Shown here one piece after another: positions 1 through 7,642 of a stretch of DNA of 22,900 nucleotides; position 1 is the stretch's first letter; each line of letters opens with the position of its first letter. A program made the position numbers and the translations under genes. This stretch comes from Acidiferrobacteraceae bacterium (lineage in GTDB: Bacteria > Pseudomonadota > Gammaproteobacteria > Arenicellales > UBA868): assembly GCA_002721105.1 (NCBI GenBank), contig PBJL01000006.1:1-22900 (forward strand). The letters run 5' to 3'. Below the pieces are notes generated by a model. That model had not been told where the DNA came from, made no database searches, and worked only from the letters and a program-made list of their open reading frames with translations.

Positions 1-356
1 AGGTTGTTCAATGCATTGGGGTGGATCATGTCATACATTTCTGCGATTTTTTTATCGGGATCGGCGATGATCGGATAGTTGACGGAGCAGGATTGAGTTT
101 CGTTTATGTCATTGATCCAGCCTTTATGGTCATCAACAGGGTCCACACTCAGTGCGAGAACTTTTACGTTCCTTTTGTCAAACTCACTTTTCAGGTTCGC
201 AACACGACCCAGTTCGGTGGTACATACCGGAGTGTAATCTTTTGGGTGTGAAAATAATATTCCCCATCCGTCGCCAAGGTATTTATGTAATTCGATAGTG
301 CCTTCGGTAGTCTCTGCCGTAAAATCTGGAGCGGTGTCTCCTAATCTAATTGCCAT
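1..356 (-). CDS. 1-Cys peroxiredoxin (Prx6 type), N-terminal part
   Basis: Thiol peroxidase that reduces hydrogen peroxide and organic peroxides in the cytoplasm. The first 118 residues are present; the rest lies beyond the left window edge. The N-terminus MAIRLGDTAPDF is followed by the stretch WGILFSHPKDYTPVCTTELG, the Prx6-type active site, with the peroxidatic Cys at residue 45 and the catalytic Thr at 42. The region KRNVKVLALSVD and a PIIAD segment also match the family. The ATG at 356 has an AGAGG ribosome binding site 10 bases upstream. A palindrome with a T-run lies just upstream (391-417). The gene is unrelated to the sugar cluster. The family assignment is secure; whether the C-terminal dimer domain is complete cannot be seen. 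Confidence 0.95.
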   Translation of the reverse strand, partial: MAIRLGDTAPDFTAETTEGTIELHKYLGDGWGILFSHPKDYTPVCTTELGRVANLKSEFDKRNVKVLALSVDPVDDHKGWINDINETQSCSVNYPIIADPDKKIAEMYDMIHPNALNN

Positions 357-390
357 GATTTTCTTGCCTCTTAAAAAAGTTATAAATTGG

Positions 391-417
391 AAAAAAATTC
401 CTAATTTTTTAGGAATT
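391..417 (-). promoter_or_regulatory. Palindrome plus T-run upstream of the peroxiredoxin gene (attenuator or operator)
   Basis: AATTCCTAA (396-404) and TTAGGAATT (409-417) form a perfect 9-bp inverted repeat with a 4-base loop. On the minus strand the repeat is followed by a T-run (391-395), the layout of an intrinsic terminator, yet it lies 35 bases before the peroxiredoxin start. A perfect TATAAT on the minus strand at 483-488 could start a transcript that runs through the hairpin, making it an attenuator. Alternatively TATAAC near 379-384 is the -10 element and the palindrome overlaps its -35 region, as an operator would. Neither promoter has a good -35 box, so the choice is open. Confidence 0.45.
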
Positions 418-626
418 ACCCATACACAAAACCGGGGGCTATCAAAAAGAAAATTTAAGGGGATAATCTATATTCGGGTAAAATTATACCATAACGTGCA
501 ATTGGGGAGAATATCTCCAAAACTATCTAAAAACAACTGACTTATGGTGTTTGCTTCTAATGTAAGTATTTAGATGAATGCACATAACATAAGATGCAAA
601 TAATTAATGGTTTTGGAGCAACCGCC

Positions 627-953
627 ATGACTAGCCATAATATTTATCAAACTAAGGAATTGTTGTTTAAGGTTTGGTCCGTCCTGCTGATGGGGTTGTA
701 TGGGGTGGGTTTTCTGCGTGAAAAAATGCTAATTCAACAGACAGAAGCATTGGAAGTAGATGTGTTGCCTGATATAGCGAAACTATTATTTTTCGCTCTG
801 ATGTTTGTCGCATTTTTAATAGATATTGTTGAAATGCGTGAAGACAAAGAAAAGGCTTACCGTTTTTTGTTTTTATCACTAATGCTCGGTGGGCTTTCCG
901 CAACAATCAGCGCGATGCAATACCATGCTCTTTCCTGGATACTGGGATTGTAA
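627..953 (+). CDS. Small three-helix membrane protein, unknown function
   Basis: Protein of 108 residues that I do not recognise. Three hydrophobic segments are visible at about residues 13-30, 50-67 and 79-105. A charged loop (MREDKEKAYR) lies between the second and third, so it is probably an inner-membrane protein. An upstream ATG at 594 is in frame, but the ATG at 627 is preferred because GGAG lies at 615-618, eight bases ahead of it, while the upstream start has no ribosome binding site. It stands alone on the plus strand between the minus-strand peroxiredoxin gene and the end of the sugar cluster, with the tRNA remnant and a terminator-like hairpin downstream. No function is proposed. 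Confidence 0.7.
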   Translation: MTSHNIYQTKELLFKVWSVLLMGLYGVGFLREKMLIQQTEALEVDVLPDIAKLLFFALMFVAFLIDIVEMREDKEKAYRFLFLSLMLGGLSATISAMQYHALSWILGL

Positions 954-988
954 CTCCACTGCTGGATTGCAGAGTGTAAAAAATGGTT

Positions 989-1016
989 TTATAACATAGT
1001 TCTTATAACATAGTTC
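989..1016 (+). repeat. Perfect 14-bp tandem duplication
   Basis: TTATAACATAGTTC occurs twice back to back (989-1002 and 1003-1016) and is followed by TAATATAG. It lies in the 115-base stretch between the membrane protein gene and the tRNA-Lys remnant. It may be a replication-slippage scar or a two-copy binding site; two copies are too few to tell. Confidence 0.85.
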
Positions 1017-1068
1017 TAATATAGCTGCTGACCACAGGGATTTTTATAAATCATTGAAAAACAAGAGT

Positions 1069-1111
1069 GAGCCGTTAGCTCAATTGGCAGGGCAACTGAC
1101 TCTTAATGAGT
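1069..1111 (+). pseudogene. tRNA-Lys(CUU) remnant, 5' half only
   Basis: The sequence follows a bacterial tRNA-Lys from the acceptor strand to the anticodon arm. Acceptor 5' strand GAGCCGT is at 1069-1075, then TA. The D arm is GCTC, loop AATTGGCA, GGGC (1078-1093). The anticodon stem and loop run 1095-1111, with loop CTCTTAA giving anticodon CTT. The 3' strand TGAGT has a G-G mismatch where TCAGT would be expected. After 1111 there is no variable loop, no T arm (no GGTTCGA-like motif) and no 3' acceptor strand, so it cannot be a working tRNA. It sits at the left edge of the sugar cluster. Confidence 0.75.
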
Positions 1112-1136
1112 TGTACCTTTGCAACTCATTGTTTTT
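1105..1136 (+). terminator. Terminator-like hairpin fused to the tRNA remnant
   Basis: AATGAGTTG (1105-1113) and CAACTCATT (1122-1130) form a perfect 9-bp stem with an 8-base loop, followed by G and five Ts (1132-1136). Its left arm is the 3' side of the tRNA anticodon arm. It would end plus-strand transcripts from the membrane protein gene. It has no T-run in the minus direction, so it should not stop the sugar operon. Confidence 0.6.
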
Positions 1137-1142
1137 CCTTTT

Positions 1143-2186
1143 CTAAATTTTCAAATATTTTTCAAGTATCTGATAATTTTTATAGCGAATATTCCCCTTG
1201 CGAACCTTTTTGTTAAATCGTGCTTTTTTTATGAGTATCAAGAACCATCGATTAGGAGGAAACAACGTGCACAATAAAGCTATTATTTTCAACTTGAAAT
1301 AAAGGCGATAGGAGCCAAAATAATCTTTTAGAACATTTGTGACCAAACCAACTAATATATGATTTTTGCTTAAGATAGCCTCCTTCCCTTGTTTCACAGC
1401 TAAGCTTCTAAGGCGTTTATTAAGGCGTAGCTTGATTTCCTTCCTTGTTTCTAAATCCAAGTCTGGATGATTTGCTATATTTTGGTACATTTTTAACCAC
1501 TCGGGCCATTGAAATTTTCCCATAGAGGCTACAACATAGCTACCGGAATGGGCATTAAATATGCAGCCCGGCTTTTGTGTAACTACCAGAGGAAATTTTG
1601 CCAAGGCTTTAAAGCAAAAATCCCAATCCCAAAGCATTCCCATATCTTTATCTACCGTTATCCCACTTTCTAAAACTGATTTGCGTATTACCATACCCGT
1701 AATAAGGCCAGGATCTTTTAGGAGAAGCCTCATGCTTTCTGCTGGGCTATATAGACCCGCAGGACTATCTAAATGGCTAACAAAGATAATTTTCCCTTGT
1801 TCATTCATACTAACCACTTGATTATATGCCATACCAGCATGCGGATATTTAATGAACCCTTCCATTGCAAGCTCAAGGTGTTGAGGTAATAGCACATCAT
1901 CATCAGCACAAAAAGTGAAAAAGGGAGTATCGACTTTCGCCATGGCTTCAAAGAAATTCATAGCTCCTAAATTTTTCTCATTACAACTATAAATAATTCG
2001 TGAATCGTTCTTAATAAATTTGTTTACCACTTCACGGGTATTATCGCCTGAAGCATCGTCATAAATACAAAGTTTGAAATGAGGGTAGGTCTGATTTAAC
2101 ACACATTGGATTGCTCTTGGCAAAAGTAATGGGCGTTTGTATGTAGGCATTAAAACTGTAACTAATGGATTGGAATGAGGACTCAT
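1143..2186 (-). CDS. GT2-family glycosyltransferase
   Basis: GT-A fold transferase of 347 residues, likely moving a sugar from an NDP-sugar onto a lipid-linked or growing glycan on the cytoplasmic face. The N-terminus carries VTVLMPTYKRP. Next comes YDDASGDNT at residues 42-50, the nucleotide-binding loop of GT2 enzymes. CADDD at 93-97 stands in the place of the metal-binding DxD. WDWDF at 186-190 may hold the catalytic acid region. The C-terminal 60 residues are basic with a hydrophobic stretch (IIALLCTLF), perhaps for membrane association. It is the last gene of the minus-strand arm, 116 bases after the B12 radical SAM gene, and has no clear ribosome binding site. It is the only glycosyltransferase in the window. 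Donor and acceptor cannot be read from the sequence. Confidence 0.9.
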   Translation of the reverse strand: MSPHSNPLVTVLMPTYKRPLLLPRAIQCVLNQTYPHFKLCIYDDASGDNTREVVNKFIKNDSRIIYSCNEKNLGAMNFFEAMAKVDTPFFTFCADDDVLLPQHLELAMEGFIKYPHAGMAYNQVVSMNEQGKIIFVSHLDSPAGLYSPAESMRLLLKDPGLITGMVIRKSVLESGITVDKDMGMLWDWDFCFKALAKFPLVVTQKPGCIFNAHSGSYVVASMGKFQWPEWLKMYQNIANHPDLDLETRKEIKLRLNKRLRSLAVKQGKEAILSKNHILVGLVTNVLKDYFGSYRLYFKLKIIALLCTLFPPNRWFLILIKKARFNKKVRKGNIRYKNYQILEKYLKI

Positions 2187-2302
2187 GATTATAATTTTTT
2201 TTGTCTTAAAATTTCAGAAATGAAACCCTCATGTATTGCCAGCCGTCTTTCATTTTGATTGCAAGTGCAATTCATAACATAGCTTTTCTCAATGGTATCA
2301 AC

Positions 2303-4339
2303 TTATTTATCAAACTGATCAAACTGACGCCAAAATTTTTTCAAGTTACTTCTTTGAATCGCACGGCCCAACCCAGATGGTGTCATAGAATAAACACCCA
2401 TAACTTGTTTAATATGATGTTTCTGCCATTCGTCGTTGTAAAATCTTATTACCACCTTTTTGGAAAACATATCAAGCTGAGAAGGGCTTACTTTAAAACC
2501 TAATTGGCCAATAGCCTTGAAATCAAAATCAAATGTTTCTTTTGTTTCATCATCGGTATTAAAAAATTCTTTTTTCCGAAAAACTGTAAAACGTCCTAGC
2601 TCATTAAGGTAATGTTGAGTGCAGGCACTCATTTTATCGTTTTCTCTTAAATAACCGGAAACCGATGTAATTAATAGCTCTACCATGGACTCGAATTGAG
2701 AATACAAACTAGATTTTCCCACCAGGATTTCGTTGATCCCAATTTCGGCATCAATGAATTTCTTAATTGTTTTTTCGTTTAAGGCAAAATCTTCTAATTC
2801 TTTGCGTGTTTTGAAGAGATTCTTTTTGTTGGAAACGATAAAATCATCCATTATCTGTTTGATTTTTGGCGGATAAATTTTGGGATGATCTTTTAAATAA
2901 ACAAAAATATCTAGAGGTAAAATATCCATTTCATAGAGAAACGCATAAATCTCCTCGAACATAGCGTTATTGTAAAAAGATTCAACAATAAGGTTCATTA
3001 ATCTGCAATCAAGATAATCTTCAAATGACATAGTGCTATTACCGACAATGATTTCTTCGATTTCTGTGATCGGGATTTTTTCATCAAAAAACTTATACAA
3101 GCCGGCACTTCCGGGAATAACCCTGTACTGCGTTTCCAGCTCGTGTTCGTCTCGAGTCTTTTGTGTTGCCATTTCCGTCCCCAAAAGCAAAATCGCCTGA
3201 AACATTCGAATAATTTTAGCCTCATGTTTCATCCCATAGCGAATAGAGTTGAAATGAGTTTCTTTAGAGTCTTTTGGAATTGCTAAAATAATTTCCGTAT
3301 AAGTCTGGGCATAAGGGCTGGAATTATTTCCATGTTCTAAAACTTTATTAAACGCTTTTTTAGAAATATTTCCTCTCTTTATGGCTTTCAAAACATCTGT
3401 GTCAGAAGACTCCATAGCAGAACCAATAATCCATGCACCATCTAAAATCGAAGCAATTTCTATTAAACGATCTGGCTTGTTTTTACCCGCAGCTGCGCTT
3501 AAATGGATAGGCCAATTATATTTTTGCATGGTATTGGCCAATGATTTGGCCGTTTCCACATCTTGTTGATACATGCCAAAATTCAAATCAGTGATAATTA
3601 GTTCGTCTGACTTCTTGCATCTTTTGGCTATATAAACCATTTCCTCTTCAATCCTAGCCAAATCAAACTTTCTTATGCTACTCTTGATGTCAATACCATC
3701 TGCACAAAAGGTGCACTGAAATGGGCACCCTCTAACCGTTTCAATCATTGGAGATATAGGATATTCGAAAAATTCATCCATCAATCCTTCCAAATATGGG
3801 GACGGAATAATATTAGGATCTGAAACCCTGACAGGAGGACCGTTAAACAATTTCCCTTCCCAAACATAATTCAAATTATTTAAAATTTTTCCAGATGCCC
3901 GAAGACAACCAGAATCTAAGGAGTGATCCAACAAATGATTGATCAAGCCTACCAATCCTAATTCTCCTTCCAGTTCAATAAAAAAATCTATCGCATTGTA
4001 CCGTTGTAAAAAACTTGTTTTTTCTGTCTCTTCAATAGGGAAATTAGGCCCACCAAAAACAAGAATCATACCAGGATTACGGTTTTTAGCCAGCGAACCT
4101 AATTTATAACCTAATTCGAAACACCAACTGTAAGAAGACAAGCACAGAATATCAGGAGGGCTATCGAGTATAGCTTCATGCAATGCTTCAGGAAACTTGA
4201 ATAAGGTTACATCGACTTCCGAACCCAACTCCTTTTTGGTGTAGCTGGCAGTCAAACTAGTGCCCAAGGGAAAAGTGGGGACACTGATTCCGCGCGCAGT
4301 ATGCGTTAGATCGGCAAAGTATATTTTACATTTTTTCAT
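2303..4339 (-). CDS. B12-binding radical SAM enzyme with long C-terminal extension
   Basis: Protein of 678 residues. Residues 1-140 look like a cobalamin-binding Rossmann domain (TARGISVPTFPLG, CLSSYSWCFELGYKLG, LVFGGPNFP, then FIELEGELG). The radical SAM core follows with CPFQCTFC, whose three 4Fe-4S cysteines are 205, 209 and 212. Residues from about 410 to 678 form an extension I do not recognise. B12 radical SAM enzymes carry out methylations at unactivated carbons and other radical rearrangements or deoxygenations. In this cluster the substrate is probably a sugar intermediate, but the reaction cannot be predicted. The start ATG has no obvious ribosome binding site. A candidate promoter lies upstream at 4410-4437, and the other radical SAM gene comes just before it in transcription. 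Confidence 0.88.
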   Translation of the reverse strand: MKKCKIYFADLTHTARGISVPTFPLGTSLTASYTKKELGSEVDVTLFKFPEALHEAILDSPPDILCLSSYSWCFELGYKLGSLAKNRNPGMILVFGGPNFPIEETEKTSFLQRYNAIDFFIELEGELGLVGLINHLLDHSLDSGCLRASGKILNNLNYVWEGKLFNGPPVRVSDPNIIPSPYLEGLMDEFFEYPISPMIETVRGCPFQCTFCADGIDIKSSIRKFDLARIEEEMVYIAKRCKKSDELIITDLNFGMYQQDVETAKSLANTMQKYNWPIHLSAAAGKNKPDRLIEIASILDGAWIIGSAMESSDTDVLKAIKRGNISKKAFNKVLEHGNNSSPYAQTYTEIILAIPKDSKETHFNSIRYGMKHEAKIIRMFQAILLLGTEMATQKTRDEHELETQYRVIPGSAGLYKFFDEKIPITEIEEIIVGNSTMSFEDYLDCRLMNLIVESFYNNAMFEEIYAFLYEMDILPLDIFVYLKDHPKIYPPKIKQIMDDFIVSNKKNLFKTRKELEDFALNEKTIKKFIDAEIGINEILVGKSSLYSQFESMVELLITSVSGYLRENDKMSACTQHYLNELGRFTVFRKKEFFNTDDETKETFDFDFKAIGQLGFKVSPSQLDMFSKKVVIRFYNDEWQKHHIKQVMGVYSMTPSGLGRAIQRSNLKKFWRQFDQFDK

Positions 4340-4409
4340 TAAAGTAGTGGGAGTTCTTAAGTGTTAGAAGGATTAGAGAAATCGATAGTTCTTGAAAAAG
4401 CTTAGTCGT

Positions 4410-4437
4410 ATTATAAAATTTCTGAGATTTCTCCCAA
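4410..4437 (-). promoter_or_regulatory. Candidate promoter ahead of the B12 radical SAM gene
   Basis: On the minus strand TTGGGA (4432-4437) and a perfect TATAAT (4410-4415) are separated by 16 bases, in the 131-base gap between the two radical SAM genes. It would start a transcript about 65 bases before the ATG at 4339 and could drive the last two genes of the arm apart from the rest. This is sequence matching only. Confidence 0.45.
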
Positions 4438-4470
4438 CCTACAATTTCTATACAACCTCAAAAAAATAAT

Positions 4471-5463
4471 TTAAGCCGGTGTCGAAGAATCATCTCTTTT
4501 CGACTCGTTACTCCAAGTATCTAAACGATCTACCCTGTTGTAATAGACTGTAAAATCATTGCCTCGGACTAATAAGTCTTTATCTTTTTTTTCTTTTGTT
4601 ATTTTGAACCCTGCCCATTGTTCACATGTTTGGCAGAATTTATATTTTTCATAATCATTTGTTTCATGAACTTCTCTAATTTTCTTTAATTCTTTACCAT
4701 GCCAGACATTATGTACTCCATCTTCAAACACATTACCCAAGTTTGTTTCACGGTAGCCATCCAAACAGCATATTCTTGCGATACCATCATAATCAATAGT
4801 CATGCTGTCATATATTTCTCTACATGCATATCGCTCAGAAGCAGAGATTTCCTTTTTGATTTTTCTTTTGTCCGAGTAGACTTCGTTAACCCTGACAGCA
4901 TCCACATGCTGTATCCAAAAATCTACAAAATCTTTTCTCTCGCAGACATTGCATTCTTCAGCCGAATAACTAACTACAATTCGAGGGCTTCGCCGGGCGC
5001 CCCTTTTCTCCAACAACAAAAATACTGCGGCCTTAATTTTTTCAAGCTGGTCTGTAGCCCGTGTTTTAAGTAATGTTTCCTTTGTCATGGCATCAATACT
5101 TATTGAAACTTGATCGAGATGTTCCACAAGAAATTCAGCCATATTTTCTGTTATCAACAAGGCATTAGTATTGACTGTAACCGGTATGTTTCTTGCTCTT
5201 GCTTCTAAAACAAAATTCCGGAACAATTTGTTATTCATAAGAGGTTCGGACCAGAAGCTAGGAGAAACTGTTGGCCTGCTGTCTTTTACTTCATCAAATA
5301 CCTTTATTATCGACTCGATTTGCATTGATCCCAAGCTTTTCCTAAGTTGTATGCCTTTGGGATAGTTTTCACTATGAACTAGACATTTTGGACAAGCGAG
5401 ATTGCACGCATTTTCATGTAGTCCAAAATTTATTTTTTTAGGATATTTAGATGCAACAATCAT
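4471..5463 (-). CDS. Radical SAM protein with SPASM domain
   Basis: Protein of 330 residues. CNLACPKC at 20-27 supplies the three cysteines (20, 24, 27) for the SAM-cleaving 4Fe-4S cluster. The (beta/alpha) barrel follows, with NTNALL near 98-103 and VSISID near 119-124. A C-terminal SPASM region has cysteines 214, 232, 233, 277 and 280 for auxiliary clusters, in a GIARICCLDG...LGNVFEDG context typical of the family. An extra CNVC pair lies at 171-174. SPASM enzymes include oxidoreductases and dehydratases such as the aminoglycoside enzymes BtrN and AprD4. Here a sugar intermediate is the likely substrate. The ATG is preceded by GGAA at good spacing. It follows the C-methyltransferase gene after 119 bases and precedes the B12 radical SAM gene. 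Confidence 0.9.
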   Translation of the reverse strand: MIVASKYPKKINFGLHENACNLACPKCLVHSENYPKGIQLRKSLGSMQIESIIKVFDEVKDSRPTVSPSFWSEPLMNNKLFRNFVLEARARNIPVTVNTNALLITENMAEFLVEHLDQVSISIDAMTKETLLKTRATDQLEKIKAAVFLLLEKRGARRSPRIVVSYSAEECNVCERKDFVDFWIQHVDAVRVNEVYSDKRKIKKEISASERYACREIYDSMTIDYDGIARICCLDGYRETNLGNVFEDGVHNVWHGKELKKIREVHETNDYEKYKFCQTCEQWAGFKITKEKKDKDLLVRGNDFTVYYNRVDRLDTWSNESKRDDSSTPA

Positions 5464-5582
5464 ATATGTGTTTCCTTTTGACCTATTAAGGCAATATATC
5501 TAACATGAAAAATGTTTAACTTAATGTTAATTTCACAGTATATTTAAAAAACCACTAAGCGATCCCCTCTTACAATGTGTTC

Positions 5583-6842
5583 TCATAGTTCAAACTGATC
5601 ATTTATATTATTAAGCTCTGGTAAGGGAACTACAAACTGACCTCCATTTGCGATGTAGCGTTTATGTTTGCTAATAATTGGCTTCGCGTATTGCCAAGCA
5701 AGGACTATAACTACATCAGGTTTTTCATCATAAAGTACAGAGGAGGGTTTCACTTCAAGATGGCATCCAGGGCTATATAAGCCGTGTTTCATTGAGTTGT
5801 CATCAATCAAGTATTCCAATTTGTCGAACAGCTCGTAATGATACATCAATGTGGTTACCGTAGTGGAAGCACCATATCCAACTACCGATTTACCCTGCTT
5901 ATGTACTTTACCTAAAAAATCCAGAACTGCGTCTTTGCAGGCCAAAATTTTTTTTTCGTAATCTTGGAATATTTTAGGGCTGTGAAGACCTCGTTTTTTT
6001 TCTTCTTTGATCATCCCTTGGACAATTGGTTTTTCATTATATGGTCCTCCTGATTTTTGAACAAAACCTCGAAAGGATCCGCCCTTTGACAAGTTTCTCT
6101 GTATATCAAACAAATGTAGCCCATGTTTTGATAAAAAGCGAGTCAATGGATTAATAGAGTGATAAGACAGGTGCTCGTGGTAAACAGTATCGAAGACAAA
6201 GTTATCAATAATGTCTAGCAAATATGAGACCTCAAAGACGAATATACCGTCTTGGTCAAGGAGGGTAGCGATTCCCTGTGTGACATCTGCCAGTTGGTCG
6301 GTATGTGCGAAAACATTATTAGCTAAGACCAGTTTTGCGGGCCCTTGATCTAGAAAAAATTTTTCTGCAAGAGCCATGGAAAAAAATTCTGGCGTAGTTG
6401 GAATACCCGAATCGGAAGCCTGGCGTGCAATATGCAAAGCGGGGTCAATACCTTGGATTCGCATATTCTTTTCTTTAAAAAATCGCAACAGCGTTCCATC
6501 GTTACTACCTATTTCAATAACCAGTGATTTTGGAGGTAAATTGAAATCGTTAATTATCCCTTCAGCGTATTGCCGAAAATGTTCCACAAGTCCTCTTGAA
6601 TTGGAAGTGCGAAAGGTATAATCCCTGAACAGTAAATCAGGGCTAACGATATCCCGGTTTTGTACATGCCCACAGTTATGACATTGATAGAGGTCTAGAG
6701 GAATGAGAGGCTGGGTTTGCTCTTTTTTATCGAGTTCGACAAAGTCATCGGCTATAGGAGAAGGCAAAATTGGCATTACGAGTCCCAGTTCCTCACTATC
6801 GCATAAGCGACAGTAATCCCGTCTGGAAAAATAACTATTCAT
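5583..6842 (-). CDS. Zinc-finger sugar C-methyltransferase (TylC3/TcaB9 type)
   Basis: SAM-dependent C-methyltransferase of 419 residues that probably adds a methyl branch to a keto-sugar nucleotide. Counting from this ATG, an N-terminal zinc-binding domain holds CRLC (11-14) and CHNC (54-57). The SAM-binding loop EIGSNDGTLL is at 110-119. YHEHLSYHS at 221-229 contains the His-Glu-His group used for catalysis in the TcaB9 family. A C-terminal Rossmann-like domain starts near 319 (VVGYGAS). The ATG at 6842 is preferred over an in-frame TTG at 6848, because AAGAGC lies at suitable spacing and the first cysteine pair then sits at the usual distance. It follows the SDR gene by 24 bases. A 3-C-methyl sugar needs a neighbouring keto group, which the dehydratase or dehydrogenases of this cluster could make. 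Confidence 0.92.
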   Translation of the reverse strand: MNSYFSRRDYCRLCDSEELGLVMPILPSPIADDFVELDKKEQTQPLIPLDLYQCHNCGHVQNRDIVSPDLLFRDYTFRTSNSRGLVEHFRQYAEGIINDFNLPPKSLVIEIGSNDGTLLRFFKEKNMRIQGIDPALHIARQASDSGIPTTPEFFSMALAEKFFLDQGPAKLVLANNVFAHTDQLADVTQGIATLLDQDGIFVFEVSYLLDIIDNFVFDTVYHEHLSYHSINPLTRFLSKHGLHLFDIQRNLSKGGSFRGFVQKSGGPYNEKPIVQGMIKEEKKRGLHSPKIFQDYEKKILACKDAVLDFLGKVHKQGKSVVGYGASTTVTTLMYHYELFDKLEYLIDDNSMKHGLYSPGCHLEVKPSSVLYDEKPDVVIVLAWQYAKPIISKHKRYIANGGQFVVPLPELNNINDQFEL

Positions 6843-6866
6843 AACCAAGCTCTTAAATTATTTAAA

Positions 6867-7607
6867 TTAAATTTCTTTCAAACGGCGAGAAAGTGATTCC
6901 GGCCAATGTAACGATAGACCACCATCAATTAAAATACTTTGCCCGGTCACAAAGGATGCTTGACTGCTACACAAAAAGGAAATAACATTTGCCGAGTCTT
7001 CAGTGGTTCCCATGCGTTTCAAAGGTACAATACTTTTGTACAACTCGATTAGCGGTTTGTTTTTTAAATAGAATTCCTTTGACTCATCTTTCAGGAAGGT
7101 AAAAGTAGAGATGCCGTTAACCCGAATATTTTTAGAACCAAGGTTTAATGCATAATATCGCATCATCTGGTCTAATCCTGCCTTAGCTACATGGTAACTG
7201 ATAGCTTGGCCTTCTCCAACATATTGGGAAAAAACAGAGCTGACCATTACTAACCCGTTATCTTCGGTTTCTGAGAACTGGGGCACCAACTGTTCCACAA
7301 TATTTTTGGTGGCAGTAAGAGTCGTTTGAAATTCACCTATCCAATTATCGCCCTTACCACGATAGCGCTGAAGAAACACACAATAGTTTACCTTGCCATT
7401 TGTCTTCACAACTTCATTCATAGTAGAACGGATAGATTCGTTGTCATCAATATCTGCTTGGTAACTATGAATATTACCTGCCTTCAAGTCTTCTGCTGAT
7501 ACTTCAGTTCTTCCTATAACTGAAACAATATCACCACGTGCCGCTAACTGCCTCGAAGTTACTCGGCCTAAGCCTCGAGTTCCACCAATAACTATAGAAT
7601 GAGCCAT
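6867..7607 (-). CDS. Short-chain dehydrogenase/reductase (classical SDR)
   Basis: NAD(P)-dependent oxidoreductase of 246 residues, the usual SDR size. The cofactor loop GGTRGLGR is at 8-15, the acidic ADIDD at 51-55, catalytic serine at 123/124 (MVSSVFS) and YHVAK with Tyr138 and Lys142. The family's NNAG motif is replaced by an unusual CVFLQRYRG stretch. The C-terminal FVTGQSILIDGG is typical of FabG-like enzymes. It probably oxidises or reduces a hydroxyl or keto group of a sugar intermediate. It sits between the alcohol dehydrogenase (35 bases upstream) and the C-methyltransferase (24 bases downstream), so the three are likely co-transcribed. The substrate is unknown. Confidence 0.9.
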   Translation of the reverse strand: MAHSIVIGGTRGLGRVTSRQLAARGDIVSVIGRTEVSAEDLKAGNIHSYQADIDDNESIRSTMNEVVKTNGKVNYCVFLQRYRGKGDNWIGEFQTTLTATKNIVEQLVPQFSETEDNGLVMVSSVFSQYVGEGQAISYHVAKAGLDQMMRYYALNLGSKNIRVNGISTFTFLKDESKEFYLKNKPLIELYKSIVPLKRMGTTEDSANVISFLCSSQASFVTGQSILIDGGLSLHWPESLSRRLKEI

Positions 7608-7642
7608 TTTTCAGGTATTCCTATTTTTTAGGTTTCTTAAAT

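Noticed and set aside
298..540. Plus-strand ORF of 80 codons upstream of the small membrane protein
   Set aside because: It runs antisense into the peroxiredoxin start, has no ribosome binding site and its composition is that of AT-rich noncoding DNA.
667..906. Minus-strand ORF inside the small membrane protein gene
   Set aside because: It lies wholly antisense to a better supported gene with a good ribosome binding site.
4699..5073. Plus-strand ORF of 124 codons inside the SPASM radical SAM gene
   Set aside because: Antisense to a gene with clear cysteine motifs; no family pattern in its own translation.
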